Below are positions 1 to 9,700 of a stretch of DNA of 64,000 nucleotides, piece by piece (position 1 is the first letter of the stretch; each line of letters begins with the position of its first letter). The stretch covers positions 1 to 64,000 of the forward strand of contig JAUZPB010000008.1 of assembly GCA_030706145.1 (NCBI GenBank), written 5' to 3'. Under the pieces are notes generated by a model. The model was not told the DNA's origin, made no database searches, and saw only the letters and a list, made by a program, of their open reading frames with translations. Origin of the DNA: Bacteroidota bacterium (lineage in GTDB: Bacteria; Bacteroidota; Ignavibacteria; Ignavibacteriales; SURF-24). A program made the position numbers and the translations under genes.

Positions 1-1443
1 AGAGAAGAAGTCGACAGAATGTCAGCAAACCTGGCACTTCTTGCAAAGGGTAATCTTGATTTCAATATGAAGATAAAAGATGCTGATCAGTATACAGGAC
101 AAGTAAAAGAAGAGTTTGTAAAGATAAATAGTAATCTTGAACTGGTTAAACAAGCAGTTGGAAGCCTGATCACTGATGCTGTTAACCTGTCAAAGGCTGC
201 TGTAGATGGTGAACTTAAAACGCGTGCAGATGCAACTAAACACCTTGGTGACTTTAGGAAAATTGTTCAGGGCGTAAATGATACGCTTGATGCAATAATA
301 AATCCTTTGAATATGGCTGCTGAATACATAGAAAGAATATCCAAGGGAGATTTACCTGAAAAGATTGTTGATAACTATAAAGGCGACTTTAATAAGATAA
401 AAAACAATCTGAACTTCCTTATAGAAGCAATGGATAATATAACAAATGTCGCAGAAGAGATAGCATCTGGAAATTTAATCGTAAAAGCTAAGGAAAGATC
501 AGAAAAAGATAAGCTCATGCAGGCCCTTGGAAAGATGATTGCTGGTCTGACAAGAATTGTTATAAACGTAAAGACAGCAGCCGATAATGTTTCTTCAGGC
601 AGTATGGAGATGAGCTCCGGAAGCCAGTTGATGAGCCAGGGTGCAACACAGCAGGCAGCTGCAGCTGAGGAAGCTTCAAGTTCAATGGAACAGATGGTAA
701 GCAATATTAAGCAGAATGCAGATAATGCAATGCAGACTGAGAAGATTGCTCTAAAGAGTAGCGAAGATGCAAAAGCAGGCGGCAAGGCTGTATCTGAAAC
801 GGTAGACGCAATGAAAGAAATAGCTTCTAAAATCTCAATAATTGAGGAAATAGCAAGGCAAACTAACTTACTTGCTCTTAATGCAGCAATTGAGGCAGCT
901 CGTGCTGGTGAGCACGGAAAGGGTTTTGCTGTTGTTGCAGCAGAGGTAAGAAAACTTGCAGAAAGAAGCCAGGTTTCAGCTGGAGAGATAAGTCAGCTAA
1001 GTAAATCAAGTGTTCAGGTAGCTGAAAAAGCTGGTGAGATGCTATCTAAGATAGTGCCGGACATTCAGAAAACAAGTGAGCTTGTTCAGGAAATTACACT
1101 GGCCTGCAACGAACAGAACACTGGTGCAGAACAGATTAACTCGGCTATTCAGCAGTTAAACCAGGTAATTCAGCAAAATGCATCTGCAAGTGAACAATCA
1201 GCTTCTATCGCAGAGGAACTCTCCGGACAGGCAGAACAGCTCATTACGACTATTGACTTCTTTAAGGTTGAAAACTCTGAGATAACAAAGAGTGCTGCAC
1301 CTATGAAGAAATTAAAGAAAGCTCCGGAAGGGAAGATCCTTCATCAGAATAACGTAAAGAATGATTTGCGTCCTGCTTCGAAAAATGGGATCATACTCGA
1401 TATGGACACTAATAAGTATGATAGCGATTTCGAGAGGTTCTAA
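1..1443 (+). CDS. Methyl-accepting chemotaxis protein, C-terminal part (cut by window start)
   Basis: Chemoreceptor that would signal to CheA/CheW. The reading frame is open to base 1 with no stop, so the true start lies outside the window. Counting from the first visible Met (base 19), the N-terminal half holds about four HAMP-like units, each marked by a G-(N/D/E)-L turn (GNLDF near 11, GELKT near 64, GDLPE near 110, GNLIV near 151), so this is a poly-HAMP array. The cytoplasmic four-helix signalling domain follows, with the highly conserved hairpin tip at about 274-317 ([21 protein letters not shown]). A flexible tail of about 50 residues ends in DFERF, matching the x-aromatic-x-x-aromatic pentapeptide that tethers CheR/CheB in some receptors. 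No transmembrane segment or ligand domain is visible here; either may lie upstream. The gene ends at a hairpin shared with the convergent MFS gene. Confidence 0.93.
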   Translation, partial: REEVDRMSANLALLAKGNLDFNMKIKDADQYTGQVKEEFVKINSNLELVKQAVGSLITDAVNLSKAAVDGELKTRADATKHLGDFRKIVQGVNDTLDAIINPLNMAAEYIERISKGDLPEKIVDNYKGDFNKIKNNLNFLIEAMDNITNVAEEIASGNLIVKAKERSEKDKLMQALGKMIAGLTRIVINVKTAADNVSSGSMEMSSGSQLMSQGATQQAAAAEEASSSMEQMVSNIKQNADNAMQTEKIALKSSEDAKAGGKAVSETVDAMKEIASKISIIEEIARQTNLLALNAAIEAARAGEHGKGFAVVAAEVRKLAERSQVSAGEISQLSKSSVQVAEKAGEMLSKIVPDIQKTSELVQEITLACNEQNTGAEQINSAIQQLNQVIQQNASASEQSASIAEELSGQAEQLITTIDFFKVENSEITKSAAPMKKLKKAPEGKILHQNNVKNDLRPASKNGIILDMDTNKYDSDFERF

Positions 1444-1481
1444 AACAAAAGGATAAAATTCTTATTACTTTAAAAAATGAA

Positions 1482-1513
1482 AAAGCACTGGGATCTTAAC
1501 TTCCCAGTGCTTT
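1482..1513. terminator. Bidirectional hairpin terminator between the MCP and MFS genes
   Basis: A perfect 12-bp inverted repeat (1482-1493 and 1502-1513) with an 8-nt loop, flanked by A-rich sequence on one side and TTTGATTTT on the other. It can end transcription from both convergent genes. The TAA stop of the minus-strand MFS gene (1496-1498) lies inside the loop. Confidence 0.8.
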
Positions 1514-2713
1514 GATTTTATGCTTTGCATTCATTGAGAATGAATATAAAATAAAGAGCAGAACTACCCACATTGTTGTTAGATATGGAATTACTTCAAG
1601 TGAAGTGCGCTGAGCCAGCACTCCGGTTAGCCCTGGTATTAATGCAATACCAAGTCCAGAGGTACTGATCTGCATGCCAATTGTGTTTGCTGTGTGTTTT
1701 GGACTTACTCGTCTGCTAGTTAATGAGACCATCCCTGGGAAGATAGGTGCAATGGCAAATCCAATAAGCGCAACACTCAAAAGACTGCTCATTTTAGTAG
1801 GATTCCAAATAAGCAGAACTGCTCCTGCAAAAGCTCCGAGTAGGCTGATTTTTATAAGTGAATCTATAGATATACGCTTTGTAAATAAACCCGCTAAAAT
1901 TCTTCCTATAGTAAAAGTTGCCCAGTAGCTTCCAACTAATAGACCAGCCATTTCGGATGAAATGCCGCGCGACTCAGTAAGCAGAGTATAACACCATGTG
2001 CCAAGAGAAGCTTCGATACCGGCATAAACAAAAAACATTAGAATGCTTACCCAGACATTTAATTCTCTTAATGTATCAAGTAAAGGTGTTTTGTAATCTG
2101 TCAGGTTTTCTTTTATCTCAGAAGATTCATCTAATTTCCTGCTTTGCCAAACCGAGTGAGTAAGTCCAAAACATAATGCAAGAGCTAGCTGTGCCGTCCC
2201 AACAAATATGTAACCCCACCTCCATGAGCTAAACAGGTTTAGTCCCATAGTCATGATTATTGGTCCTAAAGTAATTCCAATTCCATAACTTGCATGTAAC
2301 CACTGCATAAGTCTCTCTCCGAAATTAGAAGCCACATATGTGTTAATACCTGCATCTATAGCTCCTGCTCCTAAACCTGCTATAACAGCAAGTGGTATTA
2401 TAAGCCACCATGAGCCTATTAATGTGTATCCAAGTAGACCTGCACCTGTTGCTCCGCAGCTAAGCGATAAAAGCCATCCGATACCTAAGCGCGACATTAT
2501 ATGCCCACTGTAAAAGCTGGAGATCAAATATCCGGTTGTTGTTGCAAAAAGCATTAGTCCAAGAGAATCTAGTGACCTGGAAAAACTTAATCTCATTGTA
2601 GGCCATGCTACACCCAAAAGACCATCGGGCAACCCAAGTGAAATGAATGCAATATAGGCTAGTACTATAAGAGCTGTGGAAGATTTAACTTTGTTTTTTA
2701 GTTCTTGTTCCAA
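1496..2713 (-). CDS. MFS transporter, about 12 membrane segments
   Basis: Major facilitator superfamily permease of 405 residues, the usual size for the family, hydrophobic throughout with 12 likely helices and a polar central loop near residue 195. Early glycine-rich helices (ISLGLPDGLLGVAWPTMR) resemble the FucP/YbjJ-like branch; the substrate cannot be read from sequence. The start is a TTG codon at 2713, supported by an AGGAGA Shine-Dalgarno sequence 8 nt upstream. It overlaps the 3' end of the preceding Bcr/CflA remnant by 16 bp, so the two are probably co-transcribed. Its stop lies in the loop of the shared terminator. Family confident, function unknown. Confidence 0.85.
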   Translation of the reverse strand: MEQELKNKVKSSTALIVLAYIAFISLGLPDGLLGVAWPTMRLSFSRSLDSLGLMLFATTTGYLISSFYSGHIMSRLGIGWLLSLSCGATGAGLLGYTLIGSWWLIIPLAVIAGLGAGAIDAGINTYVASNFGERLMQWLHASYGIGITLGPIIMTMGLNLFSSWRWGYIFVGTAQLALALCFGLTHSVWQSRKLDESSEIKENLTDYKTPLLDTLRELNVWVSILMFFVYAGIEASLGTWCYTLLTESRGISSEMAGLLVGSYWATFTIGRILAGLFTKRISIDSLIKISLLGAFAGAVLLIWNPTKMSSLLSVALIGFAIAPIFPGMVSLTSRRVSPKHTANTIGMQISTSGLGIALIPGLTGVLAQRTSLEVIPYLTTMWVVLLFILYSFSMNAKHKIKALGS

Positions 2714-3150
2714 TTTAATTTTCTCCTGTCATATAAAATGGCTCCTAAACCAAATGCAGAAAAAGCCATCATAATTATACTCATCGGTAGTGCCGTCCCA
2801 TTATGAAACAGGCTTACAAGTGCCGATGCAGCTCCGCTTGCAAGAGCATAAACCAAAAATGTTCTGTTCCGAAATAATGAGAAATATGCTTTTACAATCT
2901 TTAACGGATGAAATGAGACCGAACTGTCAGCCTCCTTTGTCTCAGGAAGATATTTTGAAATAACAAAGGTAATCAAAGATGAAACAATAAGCAGCAGAAC
3001 AAAAATATAACGCCATCCAAATTCAATGTCTGTCTGAAGATCTTTTGCTATTGATGGAAATCCTGGAAGATATGCGTCTATTGAAAAAGGGCCTATTGCT
3101 GTCAAAAAACCTAAAATGTATATAATACTTTTGTACTCTTTATTATTCAT
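2698..3150 (-). pseudogene. Bcr/CflA-type multidrug MFS exporter with two internal in-frame deletions
   Basis: About 150 residues starting MNNKEYK. The pieces match separate parts of Bcr/CflA exporters, normally about 400 residues: helix 1 (FLTAIGPFSIDAYLPGFPSI), then directly helix 6 and the central loop (FGWRYIF ... LPETKE), start of helix 7, then directly the last helices (SLFHNGTALPM). Helices 2-5 and roughly 8-11 are missing, yet the frame is intact, so I read it as a deletion derivative unlikely to transport. The frame can be extended to 3258, but the MNNKEYK start fits the family. The reassignment of pieces rests on my memory of the family and was not aligned. It overlaps the downstream MFS gene and may survive mainly as a leader cistron. 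Confidence 0.7.
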
Positions 3151-3360
3151 GCAAATCTTTCTGATGAAAAGTATCAAAAAACAAAGATACAAAAAAAATT
3201 GATTCTGATAAAAATCTTCCCTGCCAAAAGTCTTCCCGGCTTGGTCCTTGAAATTCAATGTCCAATATTATATCTTAACCCCGACTTCTGAGCCTAGTTA
3301 CTTTTATATCTCAGAATCTTAGCACACAATATATTCTTAACTTTCTCCAGTGGACAAAAA

Positions 3361-5595
3361 ATGCTAAAAGAAAGAATATCTATAGTTTTGCTCGCCATTT
3401 TTATCATTTCATTTTCCAATAGTTCATCTGTTTATGCTTCCGGCAAAGGGAAGCTCCGTGGTTTTGTTACTGATTCAACAAATGGTGAACCTATCTCTTA
3501 TGCCAATCTTGCAATAAAAGGTACCACACTTGGCGCTCCGAGTGACAATAAAGGATACTACTATATCCCTTCGATCCCAGAGGGGGAACATACTGTTGTT
3601 GTCTCATTCCTTGGATATCAATCTCAGTCGATAAAGGTAATGATTAAAGCCGATGAGATTACTCAGGTTGATATTAAGCTTGTGCCATCAAATATAAGAC
3701 TACAGGAGATATCTGTTGTTGGTGAACGCTCTGTTAGGGAAAATGAGATCGATCTGGGTTTGCAGAAGATATCAAAAAATGAAATTGAAATGATTCCAAC
3801 AGGCTTTGAAAGTGACCTCTTCAAAACAATACAATCTTCTGCAGGAGTAAGTTCTACGGGAGATGTAACTGCAAGGTATTATGTAAGAGGGGGAAGTAGT
3901 AACCAAAACCTGGTTTTGCTTAATGGTGTTACTGTCTACAATCCTTTTCATGCCCTTGGAATTTATAGCGTCATTGATCCTGAAATGATCTCACTTGCAG
4001 AGTTCAACAAAGGAGGATTTGGTCCGGAGTATGGAGGAAGACTTTCTTCAGTGTTAAATATTATAACAAGAGATGGAAATAAATCTAACTTTCAGGCAAA
4101 TGCAACAGCTGGTATGCTCTCTGGAAAAGCATCTCTTGAAGGCCCCATTCCTGGCGGCTCATTTCTGCTTACAGGAAGAAAAAGTTATTATTCAAAAATG
4201 CTCTCTAAATTTCTTGACGGCAGGGATGCCCCATTTGATTTCTATGACTTCTCCTTTAAGATCAATGATCAGCAGCCCGATTGGCTAAAAAATGGGAAGT
4301 TTATTGTGCATGGATTTTTCTCAGGTGACAGAATTAATAATAACGACCAGCTTGTAGAAGACTACGATATCAAAAATAATATTTTAGGAATAAACTGGTA
4401 CCAGATATGGGCAAGTCCTCTTTATTCGTTTATTTCGCTTAGCTATAGCGGCTATAAAGCAGAGGTGCTTCCAAACCTAAGCGATTCAAAAGCCAGGCTA
4501 AATAAAATAAGGGATATTACGGCTAACTTTAATTTTACTTATATATATGACAGTAAAGATGAACTCGACTTTGGAGCAGAATATAAATCTCTAAATTCGG
4601 TCTTGCAGGAACAAAATCTTTATTACCAAAATATCAACTATGAAAAGAAATCAGATGCCCTTAGCGGTTTTGTTAAGTATAAATTTTACCGTTATGAGAA
4701 TTTTGGAATTGACCTTGGAATGCGCGTTAATTTCCTCTCTCTTACTGAAAAGATCCCTATGCTGCTTGAACCACGATTTAATTTTACCTGGAGAATACAT
4801 CCTCTTCTATCATTAAAGGCTGCTGTTTGCAGGTCATCGCAGACATTGACAACACTTTCTAACGACAAGGAGCTCATAGCAGTTTTCGAGCCATGGACAA
4901 TATTGCCTGATAATCTCTCTCCTGCCGAAGCAACACAATATATGCTTGGTATACAAGCTTATATGACTGAAAAATTAACTCTTGAGATTGAAAGCTACTA
5001 TAAATCACAAAAGCTTCTTTCTGTTCCAAACCGTCAAAAATACGATGCCCATGATGCTGATTATATAAATATTGACGGGGAATCTTATGGCCTTGAGTGT
5101 AGTTCAAAGTATCAGAATAATTTTCTTTTCTTTAAGACCGCTTATTCATTAAGCTGGAGCTATTTAATTAATGGAACAGAAAAATACTTCCCAAGATATG
5201 ACTATCGTCATTCTTTGAATATCTTTTCGGGATTTGACCTGGGTGAAGGTTTTTCTTTGTCTTTAACATGGGCCTTCAATTCCGGTATGCCATATAACCC
5301 TGTTGATGGCTCCTATTATAGACTACTTATAACAGACCCATGGGATGTCTCAGTTTTAACAGTTAAACCAACTCAAAACTGGAATATGAAGGAGGTCAAG
5401 CGCCTGCCATTTTATCATAGACTCGATATTGGGCTTTCAAAGAAATTTCACACCAGCTTTGCTGAATTTACTATAGATGCAAGCGTGCTAAATGTCTATA
5501 ATAGAAAAAATATTTTCTACTTTGATATCCAGACGGGTAAGCAGATCAATATGCTTCCTTTCCTGCCATCTATTTCTCTGAGGGCAGAGCTATGA
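3361..5595 (+). CDS. TonB-dependent outer-membrane receptor with carboxypeptidase-like N-terminal domain
   Basis: Outer-membrane transporter of 744 residues. Signal peptide at about 1-26 (ends VYASGK), a carboxypeptidase-D regulatory-like beta-sandwich at about 30-115 (GKLRGFVTDSTNGEPISYAN), a plug at about 120-235 with YYVRGGSSNQNLVLLNGV and FGPEYGGRLSSVLNI, then a beta-barrel to the C-terminal strand ending SLRAEL. The domain order is typical of Bacteroidota-type receptors. The last 4 bases (ATGA) overlap the start of a DUF4249 lipoprotein gene, a pairing common in this group, so the two probably form one uptake unit. Cargo unknown. No TonB box was assigned. Confidence 0.9.
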   Translation: MLKERISIVLLAIFIISFSNSSSVYASGKGKLRGFVTDSTNGEPISYANLAIKGTTLGAPSDNKGYYYIPSIPEGEHTVVVSFLGYQSQSIKVMIKADEITQVDIKLVPSNIRLQEISVVGERSVRENEIDLGLQKISKNEIEMIPTGFESDLFKTIQSSAGVSSTGDVTARYYVRGGSSNQNLVLLNGVTVYNPFHALGIYSVIDPEMISLAEFNKGGFGPEYGGRLSSVLNIITRDGNKSNFQANATAGMLSGKASLEGPIPGGSFLLTGRKSYYSKMLSKFLDGRDAPFDFYDFSFKINDQQPDWLKNGKFIVHGFFSGDRINNNDQLVEDYDIKNNILGINWYQIWASPLYSFISLSYSGYKAEVLPNLSDSKARLNKIRDITANFNFTYIYDSKDELDFGAEYKSLNSVLQEQNLYYQNINYEKKSDALSGFVKYKFYRYENFGIDLGMRVNFLSLTEKIPMLLEPRFNFTWRIHPLLSLKAAVCRSSQTLTTLSNDKELIAVFEPWTILPDNLSPAEATQYMLGIQAYMTEKLTLEIESYYKSQKLLSVPNRQKYDAHDADYINIDGESYGLECSSKYQNNFLFFKTAYSLSWSYLINGTEKYFPRYDYRHSLNIFSGFDLGEGFSLSLTWAFNSGMPYNPVDGSYYRLLITDPWDVSVLTVKPTQNWNMKEVKRLPFYHRLDIGLSKKFHTSFAEFTIDASVLNVYNRKNIFYFDIQTGKQINMLPFLPSISLRAEL

Positions 5596-6692
5596 AAAAC
5601 ATATTTAATAGAACCCCTTACAACATAAATATAATAATGACTGTGAAAAATATTTATATGAAAAATGCTGATATGAAAACAGCTTATATGAAAAATGTCT
5701 ATATTAAAATTGCCTGTATAATAGCTGCAATTATATTCCCATTATTTTTATCTTCTTGTCAGGAGGAATTCAACCCCGTTTCAAACTTTAAAGATCAGTA
5801 TGTAGTAAATGGCGTAATCAATTATGATTATGCATATAGTATTTTCCCAAAACCTTCAACTGAACAAAACTGCGAATGCCGTGTCTTTATTTCCAGATCT
5901 TTTAATTTAGTAAACAATATGGCAATGATTGATAGCGGCAATGTGCTAATAAGAGGGGCATCTGTTAGCCTCATGTTAAATAATGGAACCAGCTATACAC
6001 TTCAGGATAAAGATTCTAAAGGCAACCTTCTGAACTACTATTATTGCAAAATAAATCGGGATATTGTAGGACAACAGGTAAACCTCTCTGTAGTTACTTC
6101 TGATGAAACGTCTTTGGTATCAAAAACTATTCTTCCATATATAATTATTCCAACTTTGGAAACAGAAGGTCTTGAGGCTGGAATCAGAAATAGAACCGGC
6201 TTAAAAACCGTTACTTTTAGCTGGAATCCTAAGACAAATGTCCATCTCCTTTTTGCAAAGATGATAATACCTTATTATATAATAAGCCAAAATAAATATT
6301 CACAGATAGAGGTGCCGGCTGCAATTGCAAAAAGAGGGGATAAGATCGAATATGTCTATCCTTCTGCCTTTAGCAGTGATCATTATGATTTCCAGTTCCC
6401 TGCACTTGACTCAGCTTTAGCTAGCATCGGGCGTGGAATTAAAGATAAAACGGACATTGAAGTGGTTTTCTGCAAGTTATCACTTAGGGGATATGATGAA
6501 GAGCTTTCTGCTTACTACTCAACAACAAATGGATTTCTTGATCAATATTCCTTAAGGCTTGATGAAAATACTTATTCTAACATTACCGGGGGATTAGGTA
6601 TATTCGGATCATTTTCTACTAGTACAAATGAGTTTCCATTTGACCCACGATACATTAGATCATTTGGATATACATATAATTATCCGCATTAA
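5592..6692 (+). CDS. DUF4249-type outer-membrane lipoprotein, partner of the TonB receptor
   Basis: 366 residues. A hydrophobic signal (about residues 38-55) ends in a lipobox with lipid-attachment Cys56 (LFLSSC), followed by a beta-rich body with the N-terminal pattern of DUF4249 (FKDQYVVNGVIN). In Bacteroidota DUF4249 proteins are encoded directly after TonB receptors and are thought to be surface partners in uptake. Translation is coupled to the receptor by an ATGA overlap. Several in-frame ATGs precede the signal core; starting at Met33 (base 5688) would give a signal peptide of more usual length, so the true start is uncertain. The extra N-terminal residues come from a short tandem duplication (5655-5714). 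Confidence 0.75.
   Translation: MKNIFNRTPYNINIIMTVKNIYMKNADMKTAYMKNVYIKIACIIAAIIFPLFLSSCQEEFNPVSNFKDQYVVNGVINYDYAYSIFPKPSTEQNCECRVFISRSFNLVNNMAMIDSGNVLIRGASVSLMLNNGTSYTLQDKDSKGNLLNYYYCKINRDIVGQQVNLSVVTSDETSLVSKTILPYIIIPTLETEGLEAGIRNRTGLKTVTFSWNPKTNVHLLFAKMIIPYYIISQNKYSQIEVPAAIAKRGDKIEYVYPSAFSSDHYDFQFPALDSALASIGRGIKDKTDIEVVFCKLSLRGYDEELSAYYSTTNGFLDQYSLRLDENTYSNITGGLGIFGSFSTSTNEFPFDPRYIRSFGYTYNYPH
5655..5714 (+). repeat. Two 30-bp tandem units within the start region of the DUF4249 gene
   Basis: The units 5655-5684 and 5685-5714 both begin TATATGAAAAATG and then diverge. The length keeps the frame, and in-frame ATGs occur at 5658, 5673 and 5688, so the duplication multiplies possible start codons ahead of the lipoprotein signal. 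Confidence 0.6.
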
Positions 6693-6742
6693 AATGAAAT
6701 GGATTTTGTAAGTTGTTGGGTGAGGAAAAAAGAAGAGACAAA

Positions 6743-6773
6743 AAAAGAGGCAGAAAAAAATTCTGCCTCTTTT
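6743..6773. terminator. Bidirectional terminator between the DUF4249 and C39-like peptidase genes
   Basis: Perfect 13-bp inverted repeat (AAAAGAGGCAGAA and its complement) around a 5-nt A loop, A-rich before and T-rich after, lying between two convergent genes. Confidence 0.85.
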
Positions 6774-6780
6774 GAAGTTT

Positions 6781-9700
6781 TTACTTTAGAAGTAAGAGTT
6801 TCTTTGAGTCCCTGAACTGACCTGCCTTGATTGTATATATGTATACACCGCTTGGCAGTGCTGAGGCGTCAAATTGAACAGTATAATTACCAGCCGGCTT
6901 AACTTCATTTACCAGGCTTTTTACTTCTTTTCCCAAAATATCACTAATTATAAGTTTAACATGCCCTGTCTCTGGTATCGAATAGCTGATCCTTGTTGAA
7001 GGGTTAAATGGATTAGGATAGTTCTGTGATAATAGGTATTGAGTAGGACGCTGATTTGAAAGATTATTTTCAACTGAAGTAACTGTCCTTATTTGCATGT
7101 TGTCAAAATAAACAGCTCCGATCTGGTTTCCGCCAGCGTTTTGTCTTATTAGAAGGCTATGGAATTTTTTAGGACCGCTTCCTCCAATCTTTGAGACGGG
7201 GATCTGCTTAAATCTCCATCCTGTCCAATTCAGTGTATCTACAAAGACTGTCTGATTCTGATTTGCATTGTCATAGAACCAGTATTCTAATGTGTTAAAA
7301 CTTAAGTCACCAAAGACCCATATGCCAAATGTACTCTTTTCATCAGTACCTATCGATGGCTTTAAATCGTTATAGACTCTGCAGAGCCCGCCTTCTGTCT
7401 TTGTGAAACTATAAAATATTTTACCACAGTTTGCACCGCCAACTTTTTTCTCAGATAAAATTGAGAATTTGGAGACAAGCGTATCAAGCCCTGTTGTTGT
7501 ACCGCTGTAGCTTGGATTTTTCCAATGTCCTTCTGTTTCAAAGTCATCTATTACACTACCGTCAACTGGTGGCTGTGATTCTGTTCTGAAATTAACTTTT
7601 ACTGTATCTGTAAGCATATAACCGTTTACATCGACAAAAGTACCTAGAAGAGTTATCTTGTAGAGCGAGTTATAACTCAGTGGGTATTTAGGCTCGAAAG
7701 AAAATAATGTATTGTTAAGTCCCATAGTTGCAAGTTTTACATTTGCGGGTGCAATACTCTTGCCTAATGAATCGGTAAACTGCACATATTTTGCAAAGTT
7801 GATTACCTTTGAGTCAAAAAGGACATTTATCTGGACTGTTGTACTAACACTCTGCTGGTTTTTAGCAGGATATAGCCTTATAATATTAAGCCTTGTCCTG
7901 TCTTTTGCAATAACACTGAAACTATAAGCTTGCGGTAAAGCTTTACTCCAGAATGATTTTGCACTTGTATCAATCTTGAATGTATAAGTCGTTCCTCGTG
8001 TAAGAAGTGAATCTGGCTTAAATGTAAGTGTCTGTCCATAGTTTGACCAGGTATATGTACCCTTTATTGATGGTGTAATTGAGATTGCATTTTGTGTAGC
8101 AGTCTGATCCATCTTTTGTGAGAAATTTACTGAGATCGTAGCATTCAAATTAAGACTGTCGACGCCTGTTGTAGTATGTGATAAAACAGAAGGGATTGCA
8201 TCTGGTTCATATCTTGCTGCAACACCCCATGCTGCAGGAGTAATTTGAACACGTCCTGTGTTTCCATCAGACCAGTCATAGATTGCTTTTTCTCCATTAT
8301 TAATTGCGCCGTAGCTCCCAACATTCTTATCACCATAAGGGTCATTTACTACGACTGTATGTCCTGAACCATATTGACCTAAAACCAGTACAATATGTCC
8401 GGCAGTTAGACCTGTACTGCAGATGATATAAGGGAAACCTGCATTAAATTCAGCTGCCATATCGCCCCAAGATGGCTCATCTTTACGGTTTGTATTGAAT
8501 ATGCGGTTAATATGGAAGAAATTAATCATGTTCGAATAAGGAGATCCTCCATCGTTCCACATGAAGCCATGTGCACCTGTTGGCCAGGTAGTAAAGTTTT
8601 GAAAAGTGTAACCGTCAATTGTGTAAGCTTTTGATACATACTGTCCATAGTTAGAGGTATGTCCATAGGTTGAAAATGGCCATGGGGCAATAATGCCATA
8701 AGAAGCAAGTAGTTCAACTGCAGTTGTAGCACCACATGCTCTGTAGCCTTCACCTGAGTTGCCCCAGTTTCCTGAATCTTCTGTATCCCAAACCTGATGA
8801 ACATGTACCCAGTTGTAGCTTCCTGTGCTTTTCATCAGATCTTTACTACTTTTTTGTATCTGATAGGTCTTAACACTTAATGGTCCCTCACTCTTAAAGA
8901 GAAGAACTGGCTGTGCTACAGTCGCCTTTTTAAGTGAGCTTTCTACATCAAGGGTTTTTATCTCTCTTGCTAACTGTGTGTGGAAAAGGATATTCTTTGA
9001 ATTATCCGAAAACTTTGCATCCATCTCATTTATATTGGGAGTATTTGTTAAATTAACAACACTGCTGCCATTGTAATTTGACATATATATGTCTGAGTTG
9101 ATAAGCTTTACATTATTAAAGTCAATATCTCTTTTGTGGAATACAAGTGATTGACTGTCCTCTGACCATGAAGGATTTTCTCCTTCTGCAATTGAGTAAT
9201 TGCTATTCTGATCTACATCATAAACAAATATCTGTGTTCCTGTAGTAGTATAGGCGATAAATTTTCCGTTTGGCGACCAAACAGCATTGCCATAACCTGA
9301 TTTAGGATCGGAGATCTGGATTTTAGTATTATACTCAAGATTGAGTAGCCAAAGCTGGTCACTTTCGTCTTTAAATACAATTTTCTTTGCGTCGGGTGAA
9401 ATTGGTGTACGGTTTGAATAAACACCAATATTATAATTGCGGACTCCATCTTTCGTTTTAACAAAAATTTCTTTGCCAATTGAGAAAGCTATTGTGCCAT
9501 CCTGAGCGAAGCTGACTTGTCCGGCTTCAACTGCTGGTTCAGATAGTTTAATAACTTCTTTTGTAACAAGATCGTAGATAGCGGGCGCCTGTAGAGCGCT
9601 TCCGGCATCAATTAGCTTAAAGCCTATCTTATTGCCTTCCTTATTAAGAGTAAAGTATCTGCCGCATCCGGGAGCATTAACTAGCTCTTCTACCTTGTTG

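Noticed and set aside
375-785. Minus-strand open frame of 136 codons inside the chemoreceptor gene
   Set aside because: Antisense shadow of a well-supported MCP; the translation has no family features.
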